64,000 nt of DNA. Origin: Oxytricha trifallax (taxonomy: Eukaryota; Ciliophora; Spirotrichea; Sporadotrichida; Oxytrichidae). The position numbers and the translations under genes are program-made. Each line of letters starts with the position of its first letter. Positions within the stretch are counted from its first letter, which is position 1. Under the pieces are notes generated by a model. That model saw only the letters and a program-made list of their open reading frames with translations, searched no databases and had not been told where the DNA came from. Below are positions 1-11,273 of this stretch, piece after piece. Location: NCBI GenBank assembly GCA_000711775.1, contig ARYC01001928.1, positions 1 through 64,000 of the forward strand. The letters are read 5' to 3'.

Positions 1-200
1 CTCTCCCTCATATTTTTCAACATCTGGCCATGCCTACTTTGTTGTTCCCGTAGATTCCCAGTGTCTTTCGAGCTCTTGGTCTACTGACGTCGCCACTCCT
101 GTTGGTAAGTATTGCTGAAATAAAAAATTTTTAGATATGTTTTTTGTAACTTACAAATTTTAGTGAATAACCAGCCGCTCCAGGAACACCATCTTTAGGT
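1..200 (+). CDS. Partial exons of an unidentified gene, cut by the window start
   Basis: A GC-richer open frame runs from the window edge to about 112 (it contains GHAYFVVPVDS) and ends at a consensus donor GTAAGT. An acceptor TTTTAG at about 163 resumes the frame with NNQPLQEHH. The 51-bp spacer fits a short ciliate intron. Downstream the frame runs into AT-rich DNA, probably an IES or the 3' end. The protein is not recognised. The upstream part lies outside the window, so strand and frame rest on the splice signals and codon quality only. Confidence 0.45.
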
Positions 201-400
201 TTTCATTGTTTCTTAATTAATTTCATTTGAATTTATCGATTCTCTATTATAAATTGTAATTGCCTAATCTATTAAAGGGAACTCACTATTTTAAGAATCT
301 TTAGAGCCAAATCTAATTTTTATAAACTAAATCAATTCTTAAAGTTAAAGATACATCATAGTACGCTAATTGCTTGATTTTTTCTTCATCAGCATTAAAT

Positions 401-751
401 TCAATATGTGAATTAACTATCAATCAAAATAGGATCATTGATAGAATTTATCCAATCATTAAGGACCCCCCATATCCTCTTTCCTGCCATTATTTATAGT
501 GATTTGCATCTGACTTTCATTAACAAAAGTTCTGCAATCATACAAAGATTCTTGATTATGCCATAAGACGGCTGCTGCAAATTCAAATCATTGTTTAAAT
601 TTTTATTCTAAAGAAATTGATACTTCTGCGAGTCGTCATTAATATAATTGCTGTTATTATATTTTTCTTGAGTCTATCGTTGTGCAATATTTTAATAGCA
701 GTTTTGATTGTAATTGCTCTGGTTGTGAAAACTGTCGCTTTAGGCAGTCAT
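401..751 (-). CDS. Hypothetical N/Q-rich protein, 116 aa
   Basis: Read with TAA/TAG as Gln, the minus strand is open from ATG (751) to TGA (401) for 116 codons. The first 60 residues are rich in Asn, Gln, Ser and Tyr (MTAQSDSFHNQSNYN at the start), typical of low-complexity ciliate proteins. Residues 62-116 are ordered and hydrophobic, with IIKNLCMIAELLLMK and RIWGVLNDWINSI. In the standard code the gene is invisible. The TGA may be the true end or the first stop inside an IES. No family is recognised. The nearest plus-strand gene begins at 1566. Confidence 0.5.
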
Positions 752-1565
752 TTACATATGTTTGGGATAGTTTCTTTGCAATATTTATTTTTTAATTATT
801 TTTATTTTGAATTTAAATTGAAAACAGTTCTCCCATTAATGCTATTAAAATACATACTCCCTTAGTTGATTTATAATTTATTTTAAATTTAAAATGTTAA
901 ACAATAATATTGGGAATTAAGATTAAATATATATATTATAATTAATAAAAACCTCAAATATTAAAGAAACGTTTACATTTTTAATATTGTAAATATATTA
1001 ATAAGCTGATCTTATTGTTATACTCAGCCCTCTTTATATAATTATTTAAATTCCTAGAGATAATATTAAAAATTATGGAAAGCTGTCATATTCAGCATAT
1101 ATTTAATTCTTTTTTACACAAATTCATATTTTATCAAAGTTTTTGAGAGTTTAAATGTCTTCCTAGAATGGGAGCAAAAAAATACAACAGCAGCTTAACA
1201 GTTTATGATGAGACACGCCAGGAAAGAATAATAATTCACTGAGTTAAATAAAATAATTATATAAAAGTTTTAGTTACTTATCTACACGTTAATTATATTA
1301 CTTTTATTTTGCTGATACTCTTATATATTTTCATTAAAAAGCAATTATTAACCACGACATTGTTTATCAAAATTAGAATAGAAATTAGGCGATTAGACTT
1401 AATCCTATATTCATCCTAAATTAATCAATTTGAATATTCACACTCCTTGAAATGACTAGGATACCAATATGAATAACAATAACAGCAGCAAAGACTCCTT
1501 ATTATATAATTAGTAAGTTAAAGTTATAACCTTTTTAATTGTAATCTCCCGAGAGAACTACTAAA

Positions 1566-4298
1566 ATGCAAGAATACTCACCTTACAATGACAATAGTTA
1601 TAGCAACAATGAAAGTAAAGATGATGAAGATGACTGTCAATATCTCAAGTAAGGCAGAGGTAATCACAACAATTAAGAAAAAACCATCACTAATAATGGC
1701 AATGGCAACATCTATAGATCATTTGTAAGTTTAATGACATATTATATACCAATTGTTACAATAAAACAACATGAATAAGCAGGGTGACATTAGTAGTATG
1801 CATAAACAAAGATATATTAAACGGCAGACTCTTAATGTTCACGATCATAATTACAAGAGTAAATAATTAAGAGAATATATATGAAAATGTGTTATTAAAC
1901 CTATTCATTATTTTATATTTATCAAAGTAGGACAAATCCAATACACATCAGTTACCATCGCAAATATTTCACTATAATTAACAGGGGCAGCAACAACATC
2001 AAAGAGATAAATCCTTGAGATAGCAGAGACATCCAGATAGAAAATCAAAAACCAGACAGTAATCAGAGAGCAGTAACGACCGGTCCTCTGATAGATCAAA
2101 CAGTAGAAAGAAACAGGGATTAGGCTAGAAGAGATGGCAAACATCCACCACTAAGTATATCGCTAAAGAACAAAGAAAATCTTAGAGAGTGGTATTGTAA
2201 GCATTTTTAATAAATTTATTGCAAGAATAAATTTATTAAAATGAATCACTTTGATAATAGCACACTTACCAAATGATGACAGCTGTAACTCAGATTCATC
2301 TTCTTTATCATCAATAAGCGATTAAAAATGAAACAAAAACATACCAAATAAACTAGCAAGAAGCTAAGAAATAGGTCAATGAGTAAGAAAGCTTTAAATA
2401 CTGAGAAAAAGTCTTTATTACCAGCTTTTATTACATCTTTTATTTATTATATTGTATATTTGAAAATCTAGTCACGCTTATTTGCATCACCATTCAATCG
2501 AAAAGATAAAAATATGATAATTGTCTTTATTTTATTGGCTCTTATTTTCCCTTTTAAATATATAGCAAGAAAATTTTAAAGAAGAAGGATTTTTTGGATG
2601 ATTTAGACAAGAAGTCAGAATTACCTTTAGTTTAACATCTGCTGATGGGCATAACCGAGAAGTATAAAGGAATAAACAACGCCCAAAGCAACTGCTGCAT
2701 ATACAAACTAGAGAAGAAAATTATGGTACATGAGTCAATGTCCTGGCTAAAGCACTCATTAGACCTAGAAGAAATACATTAAAAGTGTGAAGAAGGTGAA
2801 GAAGCAAGTGAAGAAGGTGGATAAATAAGTGGCTAGTTAACAAGATGCAGATATCAATAGCATGTAGGAACATATAAGGGGTTCATACACAGATTCATGT
2901 CATTTAATTAAGGTTTAAGATAATCTGAAAAGCATTTGATGAGAGACCTCACAGCAGAAAATAGCAAAATATTCTCATTTCATAAATTTAATTTTTAATG
3001 ATTCTCTTAGAGGACTTGATAATCTATCTAACAAGGATGGCAAAGAATAGCAAGAATTGATATTCAGACTTAAGGAAGAAAATGATAATGCCTTGAAAAG
3101 AGAAAAAGCTAAACATGAAGTTAAAGTTAAAAGTATCTACGCTTTTAATGAATAATTGAATAATAAACTAGGCACTCTCCACGAAACTGAAGATGCCAAT
3201 TATTTTTGTTATAAGAGTTTATTGCTTTAACATTTAAGATGACTTATCATCATTATATATCCCCAGTATTAATTTCTGTAAAGCATTAAATAATAATAAT
3301 AATCATCATTATAGAAAAACTATAATGAAGAGGTTAGTATAATTGAGGACCAAAAGTGTGAACTTTAATTAGCATTGCATTAGATCTACGATTTGAGAGT
3401 AAGAAATGGAGCTTTAGCAAATAAAGTGAAGGATATTCAAGGGATCTGCAAGAACAACAAAATATCTACTCCTCACACATAAATGAACTGAGAGTGTAGT
3501 TTAATGAACTAGAGAAAGCCACTAGGACCAAGTCTGAGCAGCAGATAGTGGCACTGCAGCTAGATTTGAAAATGAAGCAGGATCAACTGGACAGACAGAT
3601 GTAGGAAAAGGAGATGATTGAAAGGAAGATTTAAAACAAAATTGAAGAGGTTGGAGCAAGAAGCAAGCTAGTTGAGAGAAAAGACAAAGACAAAGAGGAG
3701 GAAAAGGAAGAATTTGTTAATTAATTATGAATTAGTGCGGATATTGAAGAATTGGGTGTATGAGCTGGAGACTGAAGAGAATCATTAAAAACAAAGATAA
3801 AGAAGCAATTGTTAATAATTAATATGTTGTATTTCAACTGTTTTACAAATCTATTCAACCTTACTCTAGACTTTGTATGAATTATTAATAAGAACAAGAG
3901 CAGGAGATAAAGCAATTTCAATAGCAGCACGATCGAAAATCTAATGATAACGAGTGAGAGAAGCAAGAGTGGGATGATATGTCCAAAGCTCTGCAACTCG
4001 AAATCTAAAGCTTGAAGCAAACTCTGCAAGATAAGGACAATAAGCTTTGACATGTACTAAAGAGATCAGTTGATAATGGTTTAGGCTTAGGATCAATCAA
4101 GAGTAGCATTCAGCAGTCCTCTAATGGCAATAAGTTCATCAATATTATAGGTTAGATAGATATCAAGTATATAAGTGAATACTAAAAATAAGATTCATTT
4201 ATACATAAATAAAATATAATGTAGGTGGGAATAACAATCTATTCATTGAATTGCAGGAGTAGCTATTACCAGAGAAGTGGAAATCAAGACACTTTTGA
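1566..4298 (+). CDS. Split germline gene for a long coiled-coil protein
   Basis: ATG at 1566 opens exon 1 (53 codons, Asn/Asp/Ser-rich). Two GT-AG introns keep phase: 1725-1984 (GTAAGT...ACAG) and 2197-2282 (GTAAGC...ACAG). From about 2570 come Lys/Glu-rich segments with heptad-like leucines: KILKKKDFLDDLDKK, then 3010-3200, then 3320-3720 (ELEKATRTKSEQQIVALQLD). A late segment has ALQLEIQSLKQTLQDKDNK, and the protein ends EQLLPEKWKSRHF-TGA. An IES with pointer TAGGT (4148-4152 and 4222-4226) restores frame before the last segment. A 15-bp repeat-bounded piece (GAGTG, 3952/3967) removes an in-frame TGA. Frame shifts near 2330 and 3710 are unexplained. Probably structural or cytoskeletal; no named family. 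Confidence 0.7.
1725..1984 (+). other. Intron, possibly containing an IES
   Basis: Donor GTAAGT follows codon 53 of the coiled-coil gene and acceptor TTAACAG precedes the next coding codon; phase 0 is kept exactly. At 260 bp it is long for a ciliate intron and very AT-rich, so part of it may be an IES. Confidence 0.5.
3215..3290. repeat. Dispersed short repeat
   Basis: Shares GATGACTTATCATC..., CCCAGTATTAATTTCTGTA and AAGCATTAAAT with 14020-14100 (CATAAACCTAAGTATTAATTT) and 26880-26965 (CCCCAGCATTAATTTCCGTA). At 3215 it lies inside a spacer of the coiled-coil gene, i.e. in a likely IES. Confidence 0.4.
4148..4226 (+). other. IES with 5-bp pointer TAGGT
   Basis: TAGGT occurs at 4148-4152 and 4222-4226. 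Removing one copy and the AT-rich stretch between them (74 bp, not a multiple of 3) joins ...NIIG directly to GNNNLFIELQEQ in one frame that ends at TGA 4296-4298. This is one of the clearest MDS-IES-MDS junctions in the window. Confidence 0.65.
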
Positions 4299-4689
4299 AC
4301 GTAATCAAATAATTAACATACGCTTAATTTGTTAAAAAAATGAAAAATCAAAAAGATTTATAAGAGTAAACTCCCTGAGAAAGTTAACATGGAGTAGTTG
4401 ATTAATATATTACTAGAATTTTATTTATTCTTAAAATGAAAAATGCAATCTCATAGAAATAACCTACCCACACTCCTAATCTTAACAATATTGAAATATA
4501 TATGCAAACAAATAGATTTGACATATAAAATAATTTAGACTTTAATCTTTAAAGTATTTAATAAAACTATACCTTACGTTATTTTTGTGGAATTTAAAGT
4601 GAGTTTTAACATTACTAAAAGAAATATATAAAAATAAATGATTTTTTTTATTCTATCTGTATTATTTTATCCCCCAAATAACTTTCATA

Positions 4690-5285
4690 ATAGTGTTAAT
4701 TGCTGCTTTAAATCGTCACTTACTTCGAACATTAAGCTTCTCCTTTTAGATTAGGGACTAGTTTACAATTAATTGTTAATACGAGCGAATTTAACTTACA
4801 GGAAGATATAACCAGCAATAAAATATTGCAGCCTAGTGCGTATTTTAAATTGTTGATTATGCCTCTATTATAGGGTAGCATTATGAGTATATTGTCATCA
4901 TTTCTCTTTTTCTCACAGAATTCAATTGTCGTATAATGATTTATAATCAGATAGATGTGGAAAGAGAAGAAAGCTGAATTATTACTGCAATGGAAGTTCG
5001 GAGAATGTAACCTTTTATTATGTAGCAGGTAGGTTAATAGTCGGTAGTTTCATTTTGCATGACTCTCTAGACTACAGAGTAAGAAGTCCAAATTAGTAGC
5101 CAGACAGTTACTGTACAATAAAACAGCATATTTATGAAGTGATTGTAGTTATAGAAACCAATGAAATTTGCTACCTAAAGACAGTGATGGTCAATTTTTA
5201 ATACACATTTATTTCATTGAGAACAGTGATGACATCTGTCAGGCCATATAAAAAATTTAACATATTTTCTCAACTTATATTATGA
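4690..5285 (+). CDS. Hypothetical gene in two coding blocks
   Basis: The first block (about 4700-4880) reads ASPFRLGTSLQLIVNTSEF onward; the second (about 4920-5285) reads KLNYYCNGSSENVTFYYVAG onward and ends ...FSQLIL-TGA at 5283. Between them a pyrimidine tract and TCACAG look like a splice acceptor, but the donor phase does not close cleanly, so an IES is as likely. GC content and codon choice are clearly above the flanks. It converges on the minus-strand gene ending at 5381, leaving about 95 bp between stops. No family is recognised. Confidence 0.5.
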
Positions 5286-5380
5286 CTGTAAAATTTAGTC
5301 TGAGCGATTATGTGCTTGTTAATAAGTTATATGGTATGATTTGAATAATCTGTGTTTGAATACAAAAATACTTAGGAGCC

Positions 5381-6949
5381 TCAATTAGAAGAGTTTACGC
5401 ACGATCGTCGTAACTCTCTGCTGCTTTTTCTTTGAAAGTTATGTATTTTTAATTTAACCTCTACACTTACTCTCTAATTTTAGTGTTTAATTTACCTCGA
5501 TTCTTAAGCAACTTTGGCAAATTTTGATATCACCGAGTTTCTTTCTCTCGACAAAAAAAATTGTTAGAGTGGGTTTTTCTTTGATTTTATTAGTTTTTCT
5601 TTTCTTACATCACTCTCTTTTTTATTTGATTGAGTAATAGGTTTGGTGAGAGGTCGCTCGTATGACTTAAGATATTTATAGTCTAAGTGAGGTTCTTCTT
5701 TTAACTCATCCTGGTCTTCTTAGATTCCTAAATTGGTCAATAGATTAAAATAAAATTGTGAGAAATTTGATAGAATTGGTTGTGGATAAACTTCAATTCA
5801 CAGTGAGTGATCAATAATAGGGTATTGCTTCAAGTTATAACGGTATTTTTTGTTGCATATTATAAAATGCGAAACAATAATTTTTCTCTACTGCACAATT
5901 AAATCCCCTTTATTACAAAGAATTTTATAATTTTCACTATGAAGGCAAAAGTAATCGCATTTTTTATGCTATTAGATTTTGAGATTAAAAATTGACAGTA
6001 GTCTTATTACAACTTACTCCTTTTTTTCATCTGCTTTGCTATATGATACAATAGAATTGTTGTCATGATCGCTGCTAGTCTCAAGAACACTGACACTCTG
6101 CATGTCCCATTCTGATTCCCATAGAATACTCCCAGGAGATGTTCTTATTGTTTAAATAATTGAAGTGCGAAGCATTAATGCCAAGAAACATGTAAAATTT
6201 AAATTAGACTCATTCTACTTTCATCGGATGATGTTGCTATAGTTTCTAAGTTATAGATTTAAATCTAAAAAGCTTTATTTAATTTATTCTAAGAAAGAGA
6301 AGACGCCTAGCAAAATTGAGGCTTTGGTGTTGGAAGCTTCACTCTCGATTAAATCCTTCCATAGGTTAGGTATACCCAATATTGTATCAAAATTTCTCAC
6401 CATCATTGGATATATATATATAACTATAAACCATGTTATTAGCATTATTATTAATATTCTTACTCCAATTTATTAATCAGGATTGCTATCTAAGATTTTT
6501 AAGTTAGCCACAGATTAATATATTTTGTTTTCTGGCAATAGAAGAAAGCGAGGAAAGAGTAAAGTCCGAAAGTGACATAAACAGGGAATATATATATATA
6601 CGAATATGTAGAGAAATATCTCCAATTTTTCCCAAGTGCTTATCTACTCAACCTGCATCCAGAACGGTTAACTTATTGCTTTTTATTAACATTTTTATCC
6701 TGAAAATCCTCTATTTTAGTCACTCTTTAAAATAATTGGGTTTATATATGCTAAAGATTTATAAAAGGTATACCAAGAAATAAATCAAACTGAAGATTAA
6801 TAAAAAATATAATTAAATTTTAAAATATACTTCTTCTCTTCATCTGCACTATTGCTGCTGTAATCATAGGTCCTTTAGAGTTGGGGAGTGTCGTAACTAG
6901 CAACCGTTCCTCCGGGTGTTCAGGCACTTTAGCGTTGTAGCACTTGCAT
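5381..6949 (-). CDS. Split germline gene, at least six MDSs, basic C-terminus
   Basis: Six GC-richer islands on the minus strand are separated by AT-rich segments: about 6831-6949 (ATG at 6949; TVASYDTPQLQRTYDY), 6640-6712 (EDFQDKNVNKKQQVN), 6530-6590, 6290-6372 (NLWKDLIESEASNTKASI), 6012-6135 (ILWESEWDMQSVSVLETS) and 5381-5745. The last is a 121-codon block (EDQDELKEEPHLDYKYL) that becomes strongly Lys/Arg-rich and ends TGA at 5381. Codon use is coherent and in-frame TAA/TAG are read as Gln. Segment order appears unscrambled. An in-frame TGA in the first island suggests another small IES or a different start. The basic tail could bind nucleic acid; no domain is recognised. Confidence 0.65.
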
Positions 6950-7301
6950 TTTATTATTTTCTTCAATTAGTATAACAATTCATTATTTTAACGTATAAAT
7001 ATAATTAAAACATCACCTTTCTTGTTTTAATATTCTAAATGCTTTATATATATTTCAATTTATTAATAAAATCTTAGTCTATAAACCATATTATTATTGG
7101 CCAGCATTAACAACATAAAAGAATTTTTAAGATCAAGCTCAAAGAAATAATTATATTTTTTTACTTATTAATTGGGAATTTTTATAAGCTTGTCTAATTT
7201 TTTTGTTGAATTTTTATCGGTCTATACTTCTATTTTTAATAGTGAATATGAAATGTAAATTTATATGAATAATTTGTTAAGTTTTTAAGTAGTTTCATTG
7301 A

Positions 7302-8965
7302 TATTTAAATTTTTTTGCTTATTTTGTTGAGATTATTGTATTAATCGTAAGTGTATTCTGTCACACAGCAAAAGCTTAGAAGGAGACCTACTGTTACAAG
7401 GTGAGTGAAACTAGCATTATTGAAATATACCATGAAAATTATCAGGAATAAACTTAAAATCATCAAATTACTTTCAATAATAAATATGAAATGGTGTGGG
7501 TTTTGAGGGAAAATATGAAGTTTATGTCCTTAACAGCTCCGAAAAAGAAAGGTGTAATTGATCTATTTATTTTGATCAACATGTGCAACTGCTGATTGTG
7601 ATAACAATTCCAAATAAACCTGATACTGATAAACGAGCAAAGATTCCTTATAAGTTGTATAAATCTTACTATTATTTGAAGATAATTTGGAATTCCCCAA
7701 TTCTACCATAAATACAGTGTAAAATAAAGCAGCTGGAAGAACGAAGAAAGTATATTTCTAAATAAATAAATAAATATATATTTAAACATATATTTACACT
7801 ATAGGAAGTATTTTCTTTTCTTTGATTACTTTACTAACGTATACATTGTAAAATTATTAGGTCAAAATATTCATCCACACAATGAAATAGGCAAACCGAT
7901 CTGTCTTTAATATTTCATACTAATATAAGGTATAAGGAAATTTCTTTTAGATTACACTTCCAGATAGAGAGTGATAGAACAAGAGTTAGCATAAAGTATC
8001 TATCTGGAATCTACCTTCACAAAGCATTTTTATAAATTTGAGTTGACTATCTTTATTAAAAATAGCATCGTTCAATGAATCTACAGCATCTTCTGAGAGT
8101 CAAGAATATAGAAATATTGACTACTTTACTGCCCAGTAATCCAAAATAAACCGATATTAGATTTACCATCCCATTCGAAGACCCATATTATACTTTGTGA
8201 TTGTTTCGTTAAATGATAGAATTATCATCCTAAAGTTCTCAAATATAATGAAAGCTTTGGGGTTTTACTTATTGTAGACCAGAACTCATTCAGGAAAGCA
8301 AAATATAATTTAGAGTGTAGAAATTAAGTTGTTAAATTTATCTTTATGATTTATTGATATAGTTTAATTTGTAAATGAAAATTTGGCTTTATTAAAAATC
8401 CTTAAATATGGGGTTTTAATTGAGATAACATAATCTAAAATTGAAAAACTTTAATTTCTCTAATTTATCTTGTTGGAAATTAAATTTTCAATCAATATAG
8501 AATTTAGTAAATAAAAAGAATAGTTATAATTAAACAGACCCCAATATCCTTCATTTTTTTAAACTTTTGTTCATGAGATTAATTTTTTTGAAATCAAAAT
8601 TTAACTGGATAGATTTATTGAAATTTTTGAGGATGGAAGAAGAATAGCAGAAAAAGACATATACTAATATTCTAATACACAATGATATAACTTTACCATT
8701 TAAAAATGAATAAATACAATGCTTTATTACATTTAAATTACATATAAATGAAGAAATTTCTTTAAACATGAACTTAAATTTTAGCTAATTGTCTAAGAAT
8801 GCTGTTCTTCATATCCTTAGGGTGTTTCAAGGGAAGAGTATCGTTTTTGAGAGACCCCTTGCTGTGTTGATGTTGCATACAAGCTTGAGTGACTTAATAC
8901 TGAAGACTATTATTATGACATTTAATTTTTTTCTTTTATAATTACTTGTACAATTATTATCATGA
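7302..8965 (+). CDS. Split germline gene, secreted or membrane protein of unknown family
   Basis: The opening frame (7302-) begins with a hydrophobic stretch FFAYFVEIIVLIVSVFCH, like a signal peptide, but no ATG is in frame. Coding continues through LLIVITIPNKPDTDKRAKI, then KYFLFFDYFTNVYIVK, then SASSESQEYRNIDY-type sequence to a TGA at 8347. Direct repeats that restore frame when one copy is removed: TTGATC (7558/7572, 14 bp) and AAGTAT (7748/7806, 58 bp). GTT near 8047/8075 (28 bp) is weaker. After 8349 two overlapping frames stay open; one runs from ATG 8408 to TGA 8963 (185 aa, LRVFQGKSIVFERPLAVLM) and may be the C-terminal part or a separate gene. A diverged relative lies at 9130-9850. 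Confidence 0.6.
7558..7577 (+). other. Candidate micro-IES, pointer TTGATC, 14 bp
   Basis: TTGATC at 7558-7563 recurs at 7572-7577. Removing 14 bp changes frame and joins ...KKKGVID to QHVQLLIVITIPNK, skipping a downstream TGA. A competing reading uses the 9-bp repeat AAATATGAA at 7482 and 7511 (29 bp), so only one of the two may be real. Confidence 0.45.
7748..7811 (+). other. IES, pointer AAGTAT, 58 bp
   Basis: AAGTAT at 7748-7753 and 7806-7811 flank an almost pure A/T segment. Excision joins QLEERRK to YFLFFDYFTNVYIVK in one frame. The segment length (58) is not a multiple of three, so without excision the frame fails. Confidence 0.6.
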
Positions 8966-9129
8966 CTAGCTATTATCATTTATTAAGATATTCAGCCCTG
9001 TTTACATATATTTTCATTTAAAATTCACACAAAACATGCATAAATTAGAAGAGAGCAATGATAATTGTTTCTACAAAGTAAAATCCAAACCAAATAAAAA
9101 TTGAAGGAATATAAACAAATATATGATTG

Positions 9130-9850
9130 CATCATCTTTATATTGTTGTTGGTTTTACTTTAATTTTTGTCGATTGCCTTTTTGCTTTTGAAGAGTTTGA
9201 TTTGATTTGGACAGTTGATCCCAAACAAAAACAGCTACTCCCAAGAAGCTTAGAGTCAACCATTTTCTCATCATCAATTTAAAAAATTGAAAATCCTATA
9301 TTTAGATATTATTAAAAATGCAAGCTTTGAATCTTCAAAAAAAACAAAAATTTCACCAATGTCAAGATTAAACTGAAACTAATTAAATACTATAAATTAA
9401 TGGAAATATCTTTGCTGTTTTCTACAATGTTTTGTCAAATTGGCCCATTAATAGAGACTAACATTAGGAATGACATCACGATGATTCAAAAATATGCATA
9501 CAATTTTAATTTGATGACAATTCTTACAACCCCTAATATGATAGCACAGGCGATAAACCAAATTGAAGTAGTAGTATCGCTTTTCTCTATAATATCAAAA
9601 TTTTTATAAACATCTCTAGTCTAAAATGTGTAAATAAGAGCCAAAGGCAGATGAAAGTACAAAAAGAAGAAGATATTAATTTCAACATTAGATATAAAAT
9701 TGTTTTATTTAAGTTACGAAAGGCAGGACTTTCTTCTCTTTGTTGACTTTGCGGACATTAACATTGTAGATTGAGTGTGATAAGTTATTCATCCATAAAT
9801 AGGAATAGCATGACAATTTGGTGTCTAAGGATTGTCATCAGAAAAAAATT
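9130..9850 (+). pseudogene. Diverged tandem paralog of the 7302-8965 gene
   Basis: The block at 9140-9330 reads FVDCLFAFEEFDLIWTVDPK. The block at 9400-9660 (MEISLLFSTMFCQIGP start) contains FNLMTILTTPN, which lines up with VQLLIVITIPN of the upstream gene. The block at 9720-9800 reads FLLFVDFADINIV and then IHP, matching FLFFDYFTNVYIV and IHP. Order and strand match the upstream gene. In-frame TGAs in the last block, and no clean pointer repair found, suggest a decaying copy; an active gene with unrecognised IESs cannot be excluded. Confidence 0.45.
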
Positions 9851-10229
9851 ATAAAAAATTTATAAATATTGGTTTAAACTAGCGATGAAGCTGCCAACTA
9901 CAGATAAGAATAAAGTAATCTACTGATTAAGATAATAAATAGTTGTAAATATGAAATATAGCAAACAGTATTATAAACAGAGCATTTTCAAAAAGTTAAA
10001 TATATATGTATATTCACATTTTAAAATAAAATAAGGTCAATTAATCAAAAGACAATATTTACAAAAGCAAATTAAAAGAATATGCCTATATTCTGTATTG
10101 ATTTATTAATTAGGAGAATTATAATGCAAATTAAATCAACAAATTTGAATATAAACAGGTAAAATTAAATATAAAACTAAAATATTTATCATATTTTCAC
10201 ATTGAAAATGCATTGAATCAGGAATTTGA

Positions 10230-10556
10230 ATATTTTAACCCTCCCAGTTTGAGCAAAAGCTTGCAAGCGAGTTTAAAAATAAAAATCCTAATGCATTAAA
10301 ATGATGATGTACTATAACACATTCGAGTGCGAAGAACAGTAGTTGATAACTTTTTTTGATAACAGACACCATTAAAAGAAATTGTATTGAAATTGAGCTA
10401 GGTTTTATTCATAAAAAATATACGATTTTCAAAAGCTTCAAGCTTTCAATATTTAAAAGAGAAATAATCCCCTCTTCTAAGTTGTTGTACTGAAAAACTA
10501 AGCTTAAAATTGAATGATCTGCGAAGTACTAGCCTTGAGTCTTTTGTTTGAGTGAT
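10230..10556. repeat. Leucine-rich coding repeat unit, copy 1
   Basis: About 330 bp is duplicated at 11253-12217 (interrupted there) at roughly 88% identity by eye. On the minus strand both copies keep one open frame with YFADHSILSL, YNNLE and IESLKLLKIVYFL (copy 1) before TGA, like leucine-rich repeats common in ciliates. The one clear indel between copies is 3 bp, so frame is kept, which argues for past or present coding constraint. It probably represents the C-terminal MDS of a multicopy LRR gene. Confidence 0.5.
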
Positions 10557-10823
10557 AAATAAATTATATCTGTATTCTGTTATTTTTTGTAATTAATTAA
10601 CATAAAAAGTATTTAATATGACTTTCTTCACATATCCTTCAACATTAAAATATAGTTAATGTTTCAAAAACAGTCTCTAACTTTGGTTTCCCTTAATAGA
10701 TTAGTTATAAAATTACTGATTAACAATAAAATATGGTGAGCATGAAATAACATGGGTACAACAATCAATACTGCTGAAATCAGTATAGTATTTAAGACAC
10801 AGCACTCTATTATAAAGTAATGA

Positions 10824-11273
10824 ATGTTAAATCTTCATTTTTAAGAATTCACTTGCTTCTCGTCGGTAGAGAATGAAATGCTAAGATTAATCTTTGTAGA
10901 GAATTATGATTTAATCATGCTTTGTCTATTGATTTTATGCAAAGCATTGTCACTGCTTCAAATTTCTGCATGCAAGTTGTACAAACTAACTAACAAATTT
11001 AATTCGAAAATAGTCATGAAATATTTATATAAAGCTCACAGTTTTTCTTTAGCACCCCAATTTGAGCATGGAGACTCATCACCTATTAGAAATATTATTT
11101 TATTAAATTTAAAAGTTTTTGTGTTTTTGGATTTTAATCGCAAATATAATTAGAAATATATATATGATTAAATGGTTTTAATTATGATTCAACGAAATCT
11201 GTCTATCTCCCTTTTTAAAGTCTTTTTTATAATCTCGGATTTTAATATATATATTTTAACCCATCCAGTTTGA
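10824..11273 (+). CDS. Hypothetical ORF, 149 aa
   Basis: ATG 10824 follows directly on a TGA and the frame is open to TGA 11271 when TAG/TAA are read as Gln. It is Leu/Ile-rich with LIMLCLLILCKALSLLQIS, which could be a membrane segment or LRR-like repeats. Its 3' end overlaps the start of the second leucine-rich repeat unit (11253), which codes on the other strand. Length alone is weak evidence in such AT-rich DNA. Confidence 0.3.

Noticed and set aside
617-865. 82-aa plus-strand ORF rich in Ile/Leu/Phe
   Set aside because: It is the antisense of the 401-751 minus-strand frame, and its composition is what antisense of an N/Q-rich gene gives.
3721-4053. 110-aa minus-strand standard-code ORF (Leu/Ile-rich)
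   Set aside because: Shadow of the plus-strand coiled-coil gene, whose frame is far more coherent.
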